Assembly (NCBI RefSeq): GCF_021390935.1
Contig: NZ_JAJPUI010000003.1
Location: forward strand, 590,742-654,741
Length of the DNA stretch: 64,000 nt
Origin: Streptomyces sp. CC228A
GTDB taxonomy: Bacteria > Actinomycetota > Actinomycetes > Streptomycetales > Streptomycetaceae
Direction: 5' to 3'
The notes beneath the pieces were generated by a model. That model worked only from the letters and a program-made list of their open reading frames with translations, was not told the DNA's origin and did no database searches. Positions 9,544-18,820 of this stretch are shown piece after piece. The translations under genes and the position numbers were made by a program. How positions within the stretch are numbered: position 1 is the first letter of the stretch; every line of letters begins with the position of its first letter.

Positions 9544-10544
9544 GTGAGCGATTCCCTGGGCAGCGGGCCGCGTCCGGCTCCGCACACTCCGCAGACGCCC
9601 CTCCGGCTGCGCCTGGCCGAGCTGCGCGGTCCCGCCGCCGCGCCGCACCCGCTGGACGCCCGGGCGCTGGCCGCGCTGGCGGCGAACCCGGGCTGCCGCC
9701 GCGCGCGCTGCTGGACGGGGCCGGGGTGGACAAACTCGCGCTGGCGTCCGCGCTGGGCGCGCAGCCCGGCTTCGGGCAGTCGCAGTTCGCGTTCATGCGC
9801 GGAAACGCCTTCGAGGCCAAGGTCAAGGCGGGCGGCGGCGCCGAGCTGCTGCGGCTGCTGGGCGCCGACGCGCCCGGGGAGGTGCGGACGCCGGACCTGT
9901 CCGCCGCCGGTCCCGAGGGGCGCACGGCCCGTACGGCGCTGGCGCTGCGGGAGGCGACGGCGGCCGGGGCGTGGACCCTGCTGGACCATCCGCTGCTGGC
10001 GCTGGAGGTGGCGGGCTCCCCGGTGTACCTGGAACCGGACGCGGTGGTGGTGCACCCGGACGGGCGGTGGACGGTCGTGGAGATCAAGTCGTTCCCGATG
10101 ATCGACGGGACGGCGGACGCCGCGAAGGCGGGTGCGGCGGCCCGGCAGGCCGCGGTGTACGTGCTGGCGCTGGAGCGGGTGGCGGCGGTGACGCCCGGCG
10201 CGGAGGTCGGGACGTCGGTGCTGCTGATCTGCCCGAAGGACTTCTCCAACCAGCCGACGGGTTCCGCCGTGGACGTGCGCAAGCAGCTCGCCGTGACCCG
10301 GCGTCAGCTGGCGCGGCTGACCCGGCTCGACGACATCGCGGCGGCCCTGCCCGAGGGGCTCACCTTCGACGTGTCGGCGCGCTCCGCCGAGGAGCTGGCG
10401 GCGGCCGTGGACGCGGTGCCGCACGCGTACGCGCCGGAGTGCCTGTCGTCCTGCGAGCTGGCGTTCCACTGCCGGGGCCGGGCCCGCGGCGCGGGGGCCG
10501 TGGAGACGCTGGGCCGGTCGGTGCGGGGCGAGCTCGGGGGCTGA
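9544..10544 (+). CDS. PD-(D/E)XK nuclease, RecB/Cas4-like (one frame break)
   Basis: The start GTG 9544 (VSDSLGSGPRPAPHTPQTPL) follows a weak purine-rich site. All RecB-family nuclease motifs are visible: motif I MRGNAFEAKVKAGG, motif II LEPDAVVV, motif III WTVVEIKSFP and motif IV RQAAVYVLAL. Near the C-terminus CLSSCELAFHC has the C-x3-C-x5-C spacing similar to the Fe-S cluster Cys of Cas4, AddB and Dna2 nucleases; a fourth N-terminal Cys is not evident. One missing base near 9685-9705 splits the N-terminus; repaired length is 333 residues. It is the first gene of a three-gene operon ending in an SF1 helicase, so it probably cuts DNA together with that motor. Confidence 0.85.
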
Positions 10545-10725
10545 CGACGGTCGGCGCGGTCCTGGCGGCGGCCCGCGGGCGCCGGCGAGGCCGGGGACCC
10601 GGCGGTGGCGGCGCTGCGCAGGGCCGCGGCGCTGCGGGCGGAGGCGCTGGAGGCCGCGGCAGAGCGGGACGCGGCCGGGTGCCGGGGAGCGCGGGGCGCG
10701 GGAGGAGGCCGGGGCATGTCGCTGA
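10541..10725 (+). other. Possible small gene or N-terminal extension between nuclease and middle gene
   Basis: Directly at the nuclease stop a frame reads LTTVGAVLAAARG from CTG 10541, overlapping as CTGA. After a frame change it continues DPAVAALRRAAALRAEALEA and can end at a TGA that overlaps the next start. The Ala/Glu/Arg-rich helical composition looks coding. It may be a short coupled helical protein damaged by missing bases, or an in-frame N-terminal extension of the next protein. The evidence is weak. Confidence 0.3.
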
Positions 10726-12323
10726 TCTCCACGCTCGCGCGGCTGGAGGCCGTGGAGGCGGGGCGGGCGCGCCCGCTGGCGACGGTGCGGCACCGGCACG
10801 TGTCGGACCGGCCGCTGGTGCTGGTGCCGCTGACGACGGCGGGCGAGGCGGGCGCGCCGCTCGGGGCCCTGGTCGGCACGGACCCGGCGGAGCCCCGGCT
10901 GCTCGTCGTGCCGCAGCCGCGCGACCGGGACCTGCGGTTCACGTTCCTCGCGGACCTGGCGGAGGAGGTCCTGCCGTACCTCGACGCGTACGCGGACGTG
11001 GTGGAGCAGGCGGAGCGGTCCGAGACCGACCCGGAGACCGGCAAAAAGGTGAAGGTGGCGGTCGACCTGTGCGCGGACGCGCCGCAGCTCGTCGTGCCGA
11101 ACCGGGCGGGCGTCGAGTACGTACGGCTGCTGGGGCGGTCGACGCGGTTCCGGCGGACCGCCGAGCAGGACCCGGAGACCCCCTTCCCGGCGCCGCCGCG
11201 GGTGCCGCTGCTGGGCCGGTGGCTGACGCACTACGGCGAGCGGGCGCGGGTGCCCGGCTCGTCGCTGCTGGTGGCGGCGACGGAGCTGCTGAACCGGCAC
11301 TGGGCGACGGGCCAGTCGTCGCTGGAGGACCAGCACCTGGGGGCGCTGCTGGCGTGGATCGACCCTCCCGAGGGGGAGCAGGGCGCGGCCGCCGCGCTGC
11401 GGGCCGAGTCGGGGCGGGACCGGGAGGGGCAGCTGCTGTGCCCGCCGGCGGGCCCGGCGACGGACCCGGCGTTCGACAACCGGCTGCTGGCGCCCGCGAT
11501 CGAGCGGTACGACCGGGCGCGGCAGGCCCTGGCGGCCGCCGAGGACGGCGAGGCGGCCGACGAGCGGCTGGGCGCGCTGCACCGGGCGGAGAGCGAGATC
11601 CGCCGTCTGCTGCTGACGCAGATGCGGCCCACGTGGGACGCGGTGTGGCGGGCCCTCGGGCTGCTGCGGGACCTGCCGGCCGGGCAGCGGGTGGCGGACC
11701 GCTGGACGCGGGACCGCTGGTCGTTCACCGGGCACCGGGACCGGGTGCGGGCGGGCGAGCCGCCGCAGCCGCGCCGGGACGACGCGGTGACGGCCGCGCA
11801 GAAGCTCGCCGCGCGGGAGGCGGCGCAGACGCAGCTGGACGCGCAGGAGGCGCTGGACGACCCGCTGGTGATGGCGGGGCGGCGGCTCGCCGGCGAGGCG
11901 TTCCTCGCGGAGGTCGTGGACGTGGAGCCGGCGTGGACGGAGTCGAAGCGCCCGTCGCCCCGCCCGCTGCTGACGGTGCGGACGGACGACACGCCGCACC
12001 TGGGGCCCGGGGTGAAGGCGTACCGGTCGCTGGACGGCCGCCCGCAGAGCGCGGAGTTCGTCCGCTTCGAGGAGGCCGGGGAGCAGGGGGCCGGGTCCGG
12101 GGTGGTGCTGCGGGTCCTGGACCGGATGGGCAGGTCGCGGGAGCCGGCGGAGGGCTCGGTGCCGCAGAAGGGGGACCGGATCGTGTGGACGCTGTTCGAA
12201 CACGACCAGCGGGTGGGGCCGAAACTGCCGGACCCGGAGGACACCCCGTGGACCCACGGGGGGCCGCCGCGCACGGACCTGGCGGAGACGCCCGACCCGG
12301 TGACGCCGGAGGACTTCCTGTGA
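10716..12323 (+). CDS. Uncharacterised middle protein of the nuclease-helicase operon
   Basis: The start ATG 10716 follows GGAGGAGG by a suitable spacing and gives 535 residues. I do not recognise a named family. The N-terminal third is mixed alpha/beta (PLVLVPLTTAGEAGAPLGAL, LRFTFLADLAEEVLPYLDAY). The centre has long charged helices (ERYDRARQALAAAEDG, DAVTAAQKLAAREAAQTQLD) that could form a coiled-coil stalk. The C-terminal part (LLTVRTDDTPHLGPGVKAYR, VVLRVLDRMGR, KGDRIVWTLFEHD) looks like a beta-barrel. In Upf1/Dna2 helicases a stalk and barrel are inserted in the motor, so this subunit may supply that part separately. The stop overlaps the helicase start as GTGA, so the products are probably made together. 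Confidence 0.75.
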   Translation: MSLISTLARLEAVEAGRARPLATVRHRHVSDRPLVLVPLTTAGEAGAPLGALVGTDPAEPRLLVVPQPRDRDLRFTFLADLAEEVLPYLDAYADVVEQAERSETDPETGKKVKVAVDLCADAPQLVVPNRAGVEYVRLLGRSTRFRRTAEQDPETPFPAPPRVPLLGRWLTHYGERARVPGSSLLVAATELLNRHWATGQSSLEDQHLGALLAWIDPPEGEQGAAAALRAESGRDREGQLLCPPAGPATDPAFDNRLLAPAIERYDRARQALAAAEDGEAADERLGALHRAESEIRRLLLTQMRPTWDAVWRALGLLRDLPAGQRVADRWTRDRWSFTGHRDRVRAGEPPQPRRDDAVTAAQKLAAREAAQTQLDAQEALDDPLVMAGRRLAGEAFLAEVVDVEPAWTESKRPSPRPLLTVRTDDTPHLGPGVKAYRSLDGRPQSAEFVRFEEAGEQGAGSGVVLRVLDRMGRSREPAEGSVPQKGDRIVWTLFEHDQRVGPKLPDPEDTPWTHGGPPRTDLAETPDPVTPEDFL

Positions 12324-13663
12324 CGGCGGCGGACGGCTTCGACCCGGCGGCCGAGGCCGCCCGCGCCACCGCGCGGATCCTGCACGACACCCTGCACGGG
12401 ACGGACCGCGGGGTGGTGGTCGACTCCCCGCCGGGTGCGGGCAAGTCGACGCTGGTGGTGACGGCGGCGCGCGAACTGGCGGCGGCGGGACGGCCCCTGA
12501 TGATCGTGGCGCAGACGAACGCGCAGGTCGACGACCTGGTGCTGCGGCTCGCGGAGAAGGAACCGGGGCTGGAGCTGGGGCGGCTGCACTCCAGTGACAG
12601 CGACCCGTACGACCGGGCGCTGGACGCGCTGGACACCGTGCGGAAGTCGGCGAAGGCCGCGGACCTGGCGGGGCTGCCGGTGGTGCTGTCTACGGCGGCG
12701 AAGTGGGCGCACGTGAAGGGTGTCGAGCCGTGGCGGCACGCCATCGTGGACGAGGCGTACCAGATGCGCTCGGACGCGCTCCTCGCCGTGGCGGGCCTGT
12801 TCGAGCGGGCGCTGTTCGTCGGTGACCCCGGGCAGCTCGACCCGTTCTCCGTCGTCACGGCCGACCAGTGGGCGGGGCTGTCGTACGACCCGTCGGCGAG
12901 CGCCGTGTCGACGCTGCTGGCGCACAACCCGGAGCTGCCGCAGCACCGGCTGCCGGTGTCGTGGCGGCTGCCCGCGTCGGCGGCGCCGCTGGTGTCCGAC
13001 GCGTTCTACCCGTACACGCGCTTCCGCGCGGGCACGGGCCCGCAGGACCGTCGGCTGACGTTCGGGGCGCGGGGCGACGGCTCCCCGGCGGACCGGGTGC
13101 TGGACGAGGCGGCGGAGTCGGGGTGGGGGCTGCTGGAGCTGCCCGCCCGCCACACGCCCCGCACCGACCCTGAGGCGGTGCGGGCGTGCGCGCTGGTGGT
13201 GCGCCGCCTCCTGGACCGGGGCGCAGCCGCGGTCAGCGAGCGCGCGGACGGGCCGGTGCCGCTCACCCCGGACCGGGTCGCCGTCGGCACGGCCCACCGG
13301 GACCAGGCGGCGGCGGTCCGCGCGGCGCTGCACGACCTGGGGGTGCCGCCGGGCGTCACGGTGGACACGGCGAACCGGCTGCAGGGGCGCGAGTACGACC
13401 TGACGGTGGTGCTGCACCCGCTGTCGGGCCGCCCCGACGCGACGGCGTTCCACCTGGAGACGGGCCGCCTGTGCGTCCTCGCCTCCCGCCACCGGCACGC
13501 GTGCGTGGTGGTGTGCCGCGCGGGCGTGGCGGAGCTGCTGGACGAGCACCCCTCCACGGAACCGGTGCAGCTGGGTGTGACGGTGAAGTTCCCGGACGGC
13601 TGGGAGGCGATGATGGCCACGTGGGACCACTGGTCCGAGCACCGCGTCAGCTGGCGCCCCTGA
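12320..13663 (+). CDS. SF1 DNA/RNA helicase, Upf1/Dna2-like
   Basis: The start is GTG 12320 in a GTGA overlap with the middle gene. All superfamily 1 motifs can be read in this 447-residue protein: motif I SPPGAGKSTLVV, Ia IVAQTNAQVDDLV, II AIVDEAYQM, III LFVGDPGQLDPF, IV LPVSWRLP, V VDTANRLQGREYDLTVV and VI GRLCVLASRHRH. Motif II is DEAY rather than the more common DEAQ or DEAS. The protein is shorter than Dna2 or Upf1 because no stalk/barrel insertion is present; the middle protein may provide it. It should hydrolyse ATP to move along a nucleic acid and hand it to the nuclease encoded first in the operon. Confidence 0.9.
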   Translation: MTAADGFDPAAEAARATARILHDTLHGTDRGVVVDSPPGAGKSTLVVTAARELAAAGRPLMIVAQTNAQVDDLVLRLAEKEPGLELGRLHSSDSDPYDRALDALDTVRKSAKAADLAGLPVVLSTAAKWAHVKGVEPWRHAIVDEAYQMRSDALLAVAGLFERALFVGDPGQLDPFSVVTADQWAGLSYDPSASAVSTLLAHNPELPQHRLPVSWRLPASAAPLVSDAFYPYTRFRAGTGPQDRRLTFGARGDGSPADRVLDEAAESGWGLLELPARHTPRTDPEAVRACALVVRRLLDRGAAAVSERADGPVPLTPDRVAVGTAHRDQAAAVRAALHDLGVPPGVTVDTANRLQGREYDLTVVLHPLSGRPDATAFHLETGRLCVLASRHRHACVVVCRAGVAELLDEHPSTEPVQLGVTVKFPDGWEAMMATWDHWSEHRVSWRP

Positions 13664-13725
13664 ACCGCGCCCCCTCGGCCGGGTGCCCCGGCGGGGCCGT
13701 ACGGGCCGGCTGCCCGCAGCCGCCG

Positions 13726-13800
13726 GGACGGGCAGCCGCCGCCGGACGCGGCACCGCCAGGACAGGCAGCCGCCGCCGGACGCGGCACTGGCAGGACGGG
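13726..13800. repeat. 34-bp tandem repeat, just over two copies
   Basis: Units beginning GGACGGGCAGCCGCCGCCGG start at 13726 and 13760 and a third start is seen at 13794, giving an exact 34-bp period. The repeat lies in the 475-base gap after the helicase gene. Confidence 0.8.
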
Positions 13801-13984
13801 CGGGCGAGCGGGGAAGCCGCGTGGCCGAGCGCCGCGGCCCGGCCGCGCTGTCCCGGGCCCCGCGTCCGGGCACGGGCGGGCAGCACGGGACGTGCGGGCG
13901 GCCGTGCCCGCTCCGCGCCGGGCCGCCGGGTGAGCCGCGCGCCCGCCGCGTCACCGGAGGGGCCCCGGGGCCGGGGGCGCGGAG

Positions 13985-14130
13985 ACCGGCGTCACCGGGG
14001 CAGCGAGGTCACCGGGGCGCGGGCACCGGCGTCACCGGGGCAGCAAAGTCACCGGGCGGCGGCGGGGCCGGGGGCGCGGGCACCGGCGTCACCGGCGCAG
14101 CAAGGTCACCGGGGCGCGGGGGGCGGCGGG
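13985..14130. repeat. Degenerate GTCACCGG-rich repeat block
   Basis: The phrase CACCGGCGTCACCGGGGCAG returns at intervals of about 50-56 bp (near 13985, 14034 and 14090), with more scattered GTCACCG copies. No gene is seen in 13664-14138. Confidence 0.65.
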
Positions 14131-14138
14131 GCACGGGG

Positions 14139-15652
14139 TCACCGACGTCCCGGGGCGTCGGGGAGGCGTTCGTACACCGTGACCCGGCGGCCCCGTACCT
14201 GGTGGTCGGCCACCGCCGTGAAGTGCTGCTCCAGCACGGACGCCTTCGCCTTGTCCCTGGCGCCCGCCACCGGCCTCGCCACCTGCTCCGCGTCCGTGAC
14301 GAGCAGGATGCGCCGCTGGGCCAGCATCGCGGCCCGTATCCGGTCGGGCGCGGCCTCCTCGCCCTTCAGCGTGGCGGACTCCTCGGGGCTCCGCGCGAGC
14401 GCGACGTCCCGCAGACCGGCGACGGCGTCGGGGGAGACGAGCCCGGTGTCCCGCCGGGCCGCCGGGAGGTAGACGACTGCGTCACCGGGTTGCTTCACCC
14501 GCCGCACCTGCGCGGCTATGGCGAGGACGTCGTCCACCCGGCTCGCCGGGGACCGCTTGGCCAGGGACTGCGGCAGCAGGGCCAGCGCCGCCGCCGCGAC
14601 GAGCACGGGCACCAGCCACGGCGCCGCCCGCGGTGACCGCGGCGCGGCCGCGCGTACCAGCGCGGCGAGGGCCGCGCCGATCAGCAGGGCCAGGCCCAGC
14701 AGGCTGAACAGGACGTACCGGTCCACGTACAGCGGCTTGACCAGGGACAGGCCGATGAGACCGGTCTGCGGCACCGCGAGCAGCGGCAGGCCGACGGACG
14801 CCGCGGACAGCCTGCCCCGGCGCGGGCGGTCGGCCAGGGCCCCGAGCGCGCCGATCGCCAGCAGGACGGCGGGGCCGATCATCATGTGCCACGTCAGCGG
14901 CGGTATCCAGGACACCTGGCCGGACTGGCCGCGGCTGTAGAGGACCAGCGGCAGGACCGCGGTCGCGGCGGCCGCCGAGGCCGCGGCCCAGCGCAGCAGC
15001 ACCCGCCGCTCCGGGCGCACCCACAGCAGCGTCACGAGATGCGCCGGCAGGACCAGCAGCGAGAGCCAGTTGAGCAGGCCGCACACGGCGACCGCGCCGC
15101 CGTAGGCCGCCCAGCGGGCCGGGCTTCCGCGCCCCTGGAGCGCGTCCACGAGCAGCAGTGTCGCGAGCCCCGCCCCGGCCGCGACCAGGGCGTAGGGGCG
15201 TCCTTCCTGGAGGTGGAACTGGACGGCCGGGAGCAGGCCGAGCACGAGACCTCCGCCGAGGCCGGCCCACGCGCCGCCAGCCGGTGGCCGAGGGCGGCCA
15301 CGCAGCCCGCCGCCGCGGCGACGGCGAGCACGGACGGCAGGCGCAGGGTGGTGGTGCCGGGGCCGAAGCACGCGAAGAGGCCGTGCATGAGCAGGTAGTA
15401 GAGCCCGTGGACCACGTCGACGTGCTCCAGCATGCGCAGGATGTCGGCGGTGGACCGCCGGGCCACCTGCCAGGTGGCGGCCTCGTCGCGCCACACGCTG
15501 TCCTGCCGGGAGAGCCCCCACAGTCCGAGGGCGACGGTCCACAGCACCGGCACCGGCCACAGGGGTGTCCGGCGGCGCACGGCGGAGCACACGCGGTCGG
15601 CGGCGCGCCGGCCCTCGGTGGTCCGTCCGCCCGGTGACGGCTTGTGCAGCAT
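14139..15652 (-). CDS. GT39-like polytopic membrane glycosyltransferase (one frame break)
   Basis: The start ATG 15652 (MLHKPSPGGRTTEGRRAADR) has GGGGGAG before it. The first membrane helix (LWPVPVLWTVALGLWGL) is followed by SRQDSVWRDEAATWQVARRS, where the DE pair in the first outer loop is the catalytic acidic site of the GT39/ArnT-type fold. About ten more hydrophobic helices follow (LVLGLLPAVQFHLQEG, WAAYGGAVAVCGLLNWLSLL, VDRYVLFSLLGLALLIGAAL), then a soluble C-terminal domain. One missing base near 15275-15290 breaks the frame; repaired length is 504 residues. Such enzymes transfer a sugar from a polyprenyl-phosphate carrier. The acceptor is unknown. Confidence 0.82.
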
Positions 15653-15948
15653 GGCGCTCCCCCCTGCGGGCCCCCGCCCGAAAAGCACATGATCATCCCT
15701 ATGGTCGGGAGGAGGTTAATCGAACGGCGCGGGCGCACGACCGGCGGGGGACGCCCGACCCGAGGGGGCCGGTCGCGGCGCGCCCCCGGTGCGCCGCCCC
15801 GGCCGGAAAGCGCCGCGCCGCGGCCGGGGCAGGGGCGGATGCGGCCGCCGCGGGGTGTCCGGACGCGGTCTTGCGGGAGGCGGGACAATGGTCGGTGGCC
15901 GTGGGGAACCGGAACAGCGGCCGGGTCATCGGATGTGGGGAGTCGTCA

Positions 15949-16305
15949 ATGGCGGAAACCGAGCGGAGCGAGCAGCAGCGGCGGCTGAGGCCGGGCCCTC
16001 TGCTCTTCGAACCTGCGGCGGCCGCCTCCGACCCGGAGCACTTCTTCGACCTGGAGTCGATCGAGGACCCCCGCGAGCTCCTCTCCCGCTCGACCGAGCT
16101 CGCGCTCGCCTTCCGGGCCGCCGCCGACCGGGCCATGGAGTACCAGGCGATCGCGGCGGCGCAGCTCGCCGACCCGCGCCGCTTCGACCGGCTCACCACC
16201 GCCGACATCGCGGCGCGGGCGGAGTGGACCGAGGACTACGCGCAGCGGATGGTCGACTTCGGACGCGACCTGGTCAAGGGCGGCGGTCAGACCCCGGACG
16301 AGTGA
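15949..16305 (+). CDS. Conserved small hypothetical protein
   Basis: The start ATG 15949 (MAETERSEQQRRLRPGPLLF) has GGGGAG at good spacing; an in-frame GTG at 15901 is possible but less supported. The 118-residue protein is soluble and charged with no signal peptide. Helical stretches include LESIEDPRELLSRSTELALA and RFDRLTTADIAARAEWTEDY, the latter with some resemblance to a helix-turn-helix. I recognise it only as a conserved Streptomyces protein. The gap before it (15653-15948) holds no gene. Confidence 0.7.
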   Translation: MAETERSEQQRRLRPGPLLFEPAAAASDPEHFFDLESIEDPRELLSRSTELALAFRAAADRAMEYQAIAAAQLADPRRFDRLTTADIAARAEWTEDYAQRMVDFGRDLVKGGGQTPDE

Positions 16306-16453
16306 AACCGGGCACCCCGCCGTTGACCGGATGCGGGCCGCACCCCGCAGGGGACATATGCCGGGGGCGAACGATAGCGGCTCGCTCCCCGGTTTGTCCT
16401 CGATTCCGGGAACTCAGCGGGTTCGACCCGTCACAGCCGGTAGACCTGGACGC

Positions 16454-17125
16454 ATGAGCACCTGGCTGCGCCACGAGACCCCGCTGCCCCCCGTCCACGG
16501 CGACGACGCCCGCGCCGCCCGCCGCGCCGCCCCCGTCCGGCGGCCGGCCGGCGGCTGCGGTCCGCAGCACGCCACGCAGGTCACCGCGGAGGGCGTGGAC
16601 TGGCTCGTGTCCGCCTCGGCCTACCCGGACTCCACGCTGGCGCTGTGGGAGGCGCGCCCCACCGCGCCCGCCGTGCTGCCGTGCGGCCGCGCCTTCGACG
16701 TCGTGAACGTCCCGGCGTTCTTCGGGCGGCGCCTGCTGGACCGGCTCTGGGACGAGGGGCCGGGCTCCGGGCCGGTCGCCGCGCACCGCGGGCGGGTCCT
16801 GCTGCTCGCCGCCCCCGGCACCGCCCGCCGGCTGCCGTCGCTGCTGGACTGGGAGGAGTGGGGCGGCGCCGTCCCGCCGCTGCTGTGCCACGGCGCGGGC
16901 GACGCCGTGACCGTCCCGCCCCTCGTCCCCTGCGCCGGCACCGCGGACGGGCCCCGCTGGCTCGTCGCACCCGACACCCGCTCCCCGTGGCTGCCCGGCC
17001 CCGAGGTGCTGCTGTGGGCATGCGTCCGCGTGGCGCGCGCCACATCGGGCCGGGACGTGCGGGTATCGATTTCGCCAGTCCAGGATCCGGGTGCTAATGT
17101 CTACGACGTCAGCAGGCGCCGCTAG
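16454..17125 (+). CDS. Primase/polymerase-domain-like protein, runs into tRNA-Lys
   Basis: From ATG 16454 (MSTWLRHETPLPPVHGDDAR) the 223-residue protein shows GVDWLVSASAYPDSTLALWE, PAVLPCGRAFDVVNVPAFFG and RLPSLLDWEEWG. This pattern occurs in Streptomyces proteins annotated as bifunctional primase/polymerase, although the metal-binding acids are not obvious. The last ~20 codons (after CVRVARATSGRDV) have A/T-rich third positions unlike the rest, and the stop codon is inside the tRNA at 17123-17125. The natural end is probably earlier and lost to a missing base, with the final stretch being the tRNA promoter. Confidence 0.65.
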   Translation: MSTWLRHETPLPPVHGDDARAARRAAPVRRPAGGCGPQHATQVTAEGVDWLVSASAYPDSTLALWEARPTAPAVLPCGRAFDVVNVPAFFGRRLLDRLWDEGPGSGPVAAHRGRVLLLAAPGTARRLPSLLDWEEWGGAVPPLLCHGAGDAVTVPPLVPCAGTADGPRWLVAPDTRSPWLPGPEVLLWACVRVARATSGRDVRVSISPVQDPGANVYDVSRRR

Positions 17126-17189
17126 CTCAGTTGGTTAGAGCAGCTGACTCTTAATCAGCGGGTCCGGGGTTCGAGTCCCTGGCGGCGCA
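17116..17189 (+). tRNA. tRNA-Lys (anticodon CTT), copy 1
   Basis: The 74-nt cloverleaf has acceptor stem GCGCCGC/GCGGCGC, a D-arm with AGTTGGTTA, the anticodon stem GCTGA/TCAGC around loop CTCTTAA (anticodon CTT, reads AAG) and a T-loop TTCGAGT. The CCA end is not encoded. A TAATGT sequence about 20 bases upstream could be the -10 element. Copies 2 and 3 are identical. Confidence 0.97.
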
Positions 17190-17194
17190 CAGAC

Positions 17195-17230
17195 GGAAGA
17201 AGCCCCTCGCGGAAGCGGGGGGCTTCTTCG
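17195..17230 (+). terminator. Terminator of tRNA-Lys copy 1
   Basis: The stem GAAGAAGCCCC pairs with GGGGCTTCTTC around a short loop, directly after the tRNA. The same terminator follows the other two tRNA-Lys copies. Confidence 0.9.
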
Positions 17231-17244
17231 TGCGGCGGAGGGGC

Positions 17245-18489
17245 CTACGGGGTGACCTTCACCGTCCACGTGCCGGTCTCCGTCCGGTCCACGACCTCGA
17301 CCCGGGTCGTCTCCCCGGGCACCGTGAACGCCTCGCCCACCCCCAGGGGCGCGTCCGCCAGCGGCGGGTACACCGAGCGGTCCCGGCAGGCGTCCGTGAG
17401 GGGATGCGCGTCGATCACCTCCACCGGGCCGGCGCCGGACGCCGCCTCGCCCCGCACCCGGTAGACCAGCACGCCCTCCGTGCACGCCCCGAGGTCGTTG
17501 CCGACCGCGCCGCGCGCCTCGACGGCCAGGGCGCTGTGGGGCCCGGTCCGCACCACCGCCAGCCGGGTGCCCGGGGTCGTCCCGCGCACCGGCCGGGCCG
17601 CGAGCGGCTCCAGGGAGAGCACCTCCGGTCCCCGCACGCAGCGCACCTGCCGCTCCCCCAGCCAGCCCAGCTTCCACTTGTGCCAGCCCAGGAACTCCGG
17701 GGCCAGCGCGAACTGGCTGCCCATGACGTCCCAGTCGCCGACGTACGTGTCCCAGTCGCCCTTCCCGTCCACCGGGCGGTGGTACAGGTCGGGCAGGTCG
17801 AAGACGTGACCGGTCTCGTGCGCGAGGACGTTGCGGTCCGGCGGGTTCCGTTCGAACAGCGTCACCACCCGGGCGATGTCCGCGCCGTCGGCCCGCAGCG
17901 GGGTCCGCAGATTCACGACCTTCGTCGCGTCGGAGTCCACGCCCGGCGCGTCCGGGTCCGCGACCAGGTAGACGATGTCGTAGCGGGAGAAGTCCACCAC
18001 CGGGTCCGCCACCGCCAGCGCGTCCCGCAGGTAGGCGGCGCGCCGGTCCGGCGCCCAGTCGCGTTCCACGGCGTACGCGGTCGACGCCCGCGGCATGCGG
18101 AGCCAGCCCTCGCGAGGGTGGGCCCGCAGCGTGAACCGGCCGTAGGAGGCCCGCTCGAAGAAGCGGCTGGTGTCCGGGAAGTACGAGGCCGCGATCTCCG
18201 CCGTACCGGTCAGCGGCCGGGAGTCGGGGAAGGACAGGAACAGCATCACCGCGTCCAGCCTCCGCTCGGGCTTCGGGTACGCGGTGTTCCAGGTGTCGAG
18301 ACCCAGGGAGTGGTGCGCCGCGGTGCGCGGCAGGGCGCAGGAGCCCGGCGCGTCGGCGGCCGCCGACGGGCCCGCCACCAGTCCGGTCGCGGCGATGGCC
18401 GCCAGGCAGAACAAGCCCGCCGCCGCGGCGCGCAGGCTCGGGCGGTGCACTCCCTCGGGTGGTTGCGGGGGCGGCTGCTGACCCTGCAC
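17245..18489 (-). CDS. Secreted M6-like metalloprotease
   Basis: The start GTG 18489 is chosen because GGAGG lies 7 bases before it; an upstream GTG at 18525 lacks such a site. The 414-residue product (VQGQQPPPQPPEG ...) has a signal peptide with hydrophobic core AAAAGLFCLAAIAATGLVAG. The catalytic zinc motif NVLAHETGHVFDLPDLYH (HExxH plus the following Gly/Leu-Pro-Asp-Leu-Tyr) is that of the M6 (immune inhibitor A) family. GDWDVMGSQFALAPEFLGWH, carrying the Met-turn-like VMG, is also M6-typical. It should act outside the cell as a zinc endopeptidase. It is transcribed towards the tRNA terminator. Confidence 0.9.
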   Translation of the reverse strand: MQGQQPPPQPPEGVHRPSLRAAAAGLFCLAAIAATGLVAGPSAAADAPGSCALPRTAAHHSLGLDTWNTAYPKPERRLDAVMLFLSFPDSRPLTGTAEIAASYFPDTSRFFERASYGRFTLRAHPREGWLRMPRASTAYAVERDWAPDRRAAYLRDALAVADPVVDFSRYDIVYLVADPDAPGVDSDATKVVNLRTPLRADGADIARVVTLFERNPPDRNVLAHETGHVFDLPDLYHRPVDGKGDWDTYVGDWDVMGSQFALAPEFLGWHKWKLGWLGERQVRCVRGPEVLSLEPLAARPVRGTTPGTRLAVVRTGPHSALAVEARGAVGNDLGACTEGVLVYRVRGEAASGAGPVEVIDAHPLTDACRDRSVYPPLADAPLGVGEAFTVPGETTRVEVVDRTETGTWTVKVTP

Positions 18490-18820
18490 GTCGACCTCCG
18501 TACGGGAAACGTGATGTCTCACCACCCTGTGAGGATTTGCCGCCGTACGTCCTGTTCCACTGCACCAGCCGGGTGATCGGCGACACTCCCGGCCCCCGCG
18601 GACTCTTCACCGACAGTCACAACCGGTCAGAGGAGGATCGACCCCCGCCACACCCGCGCAGAAACGATCGTCCCGGGGCGGGGGGTCGGGGACCCGTTGT
18701 CCACAGGGCGCCAAGGTCGCTGGAACGGCCCCATGGGAGCCCTCTATGATCGGCACACTTTCCCAGCCTGACCTGGCCCGACCACATTTGTACGTCACAA
18801 CTGCCCTGCGGGAGCGAGCG
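18490..18820. promoter_or_regulatory. Divergent promoter gap (protease / GGDEF-EAL gene)
   Basis: This 330-base gap separates two divergent genes and must hold both promoters. No gene is seen. No convincing operator or consensus promoter pair stands out by eye. Confidence 0.4.

Noticed and set aside
9544..10544. Nuclease as a CRISPR Cas4
   Set aside because: It has the same fold signs, but no Cas1, Cas2 or repeat array is present; the helicase operon gives a better context.
17135..18610. Minus-strand frame ending in APPGTRTPDPLIKSQLL, also seen at 30,069 and 35,220
   Set aside because: This peptide is the translation of the tRNA-Lys complement and is a known false gene end.
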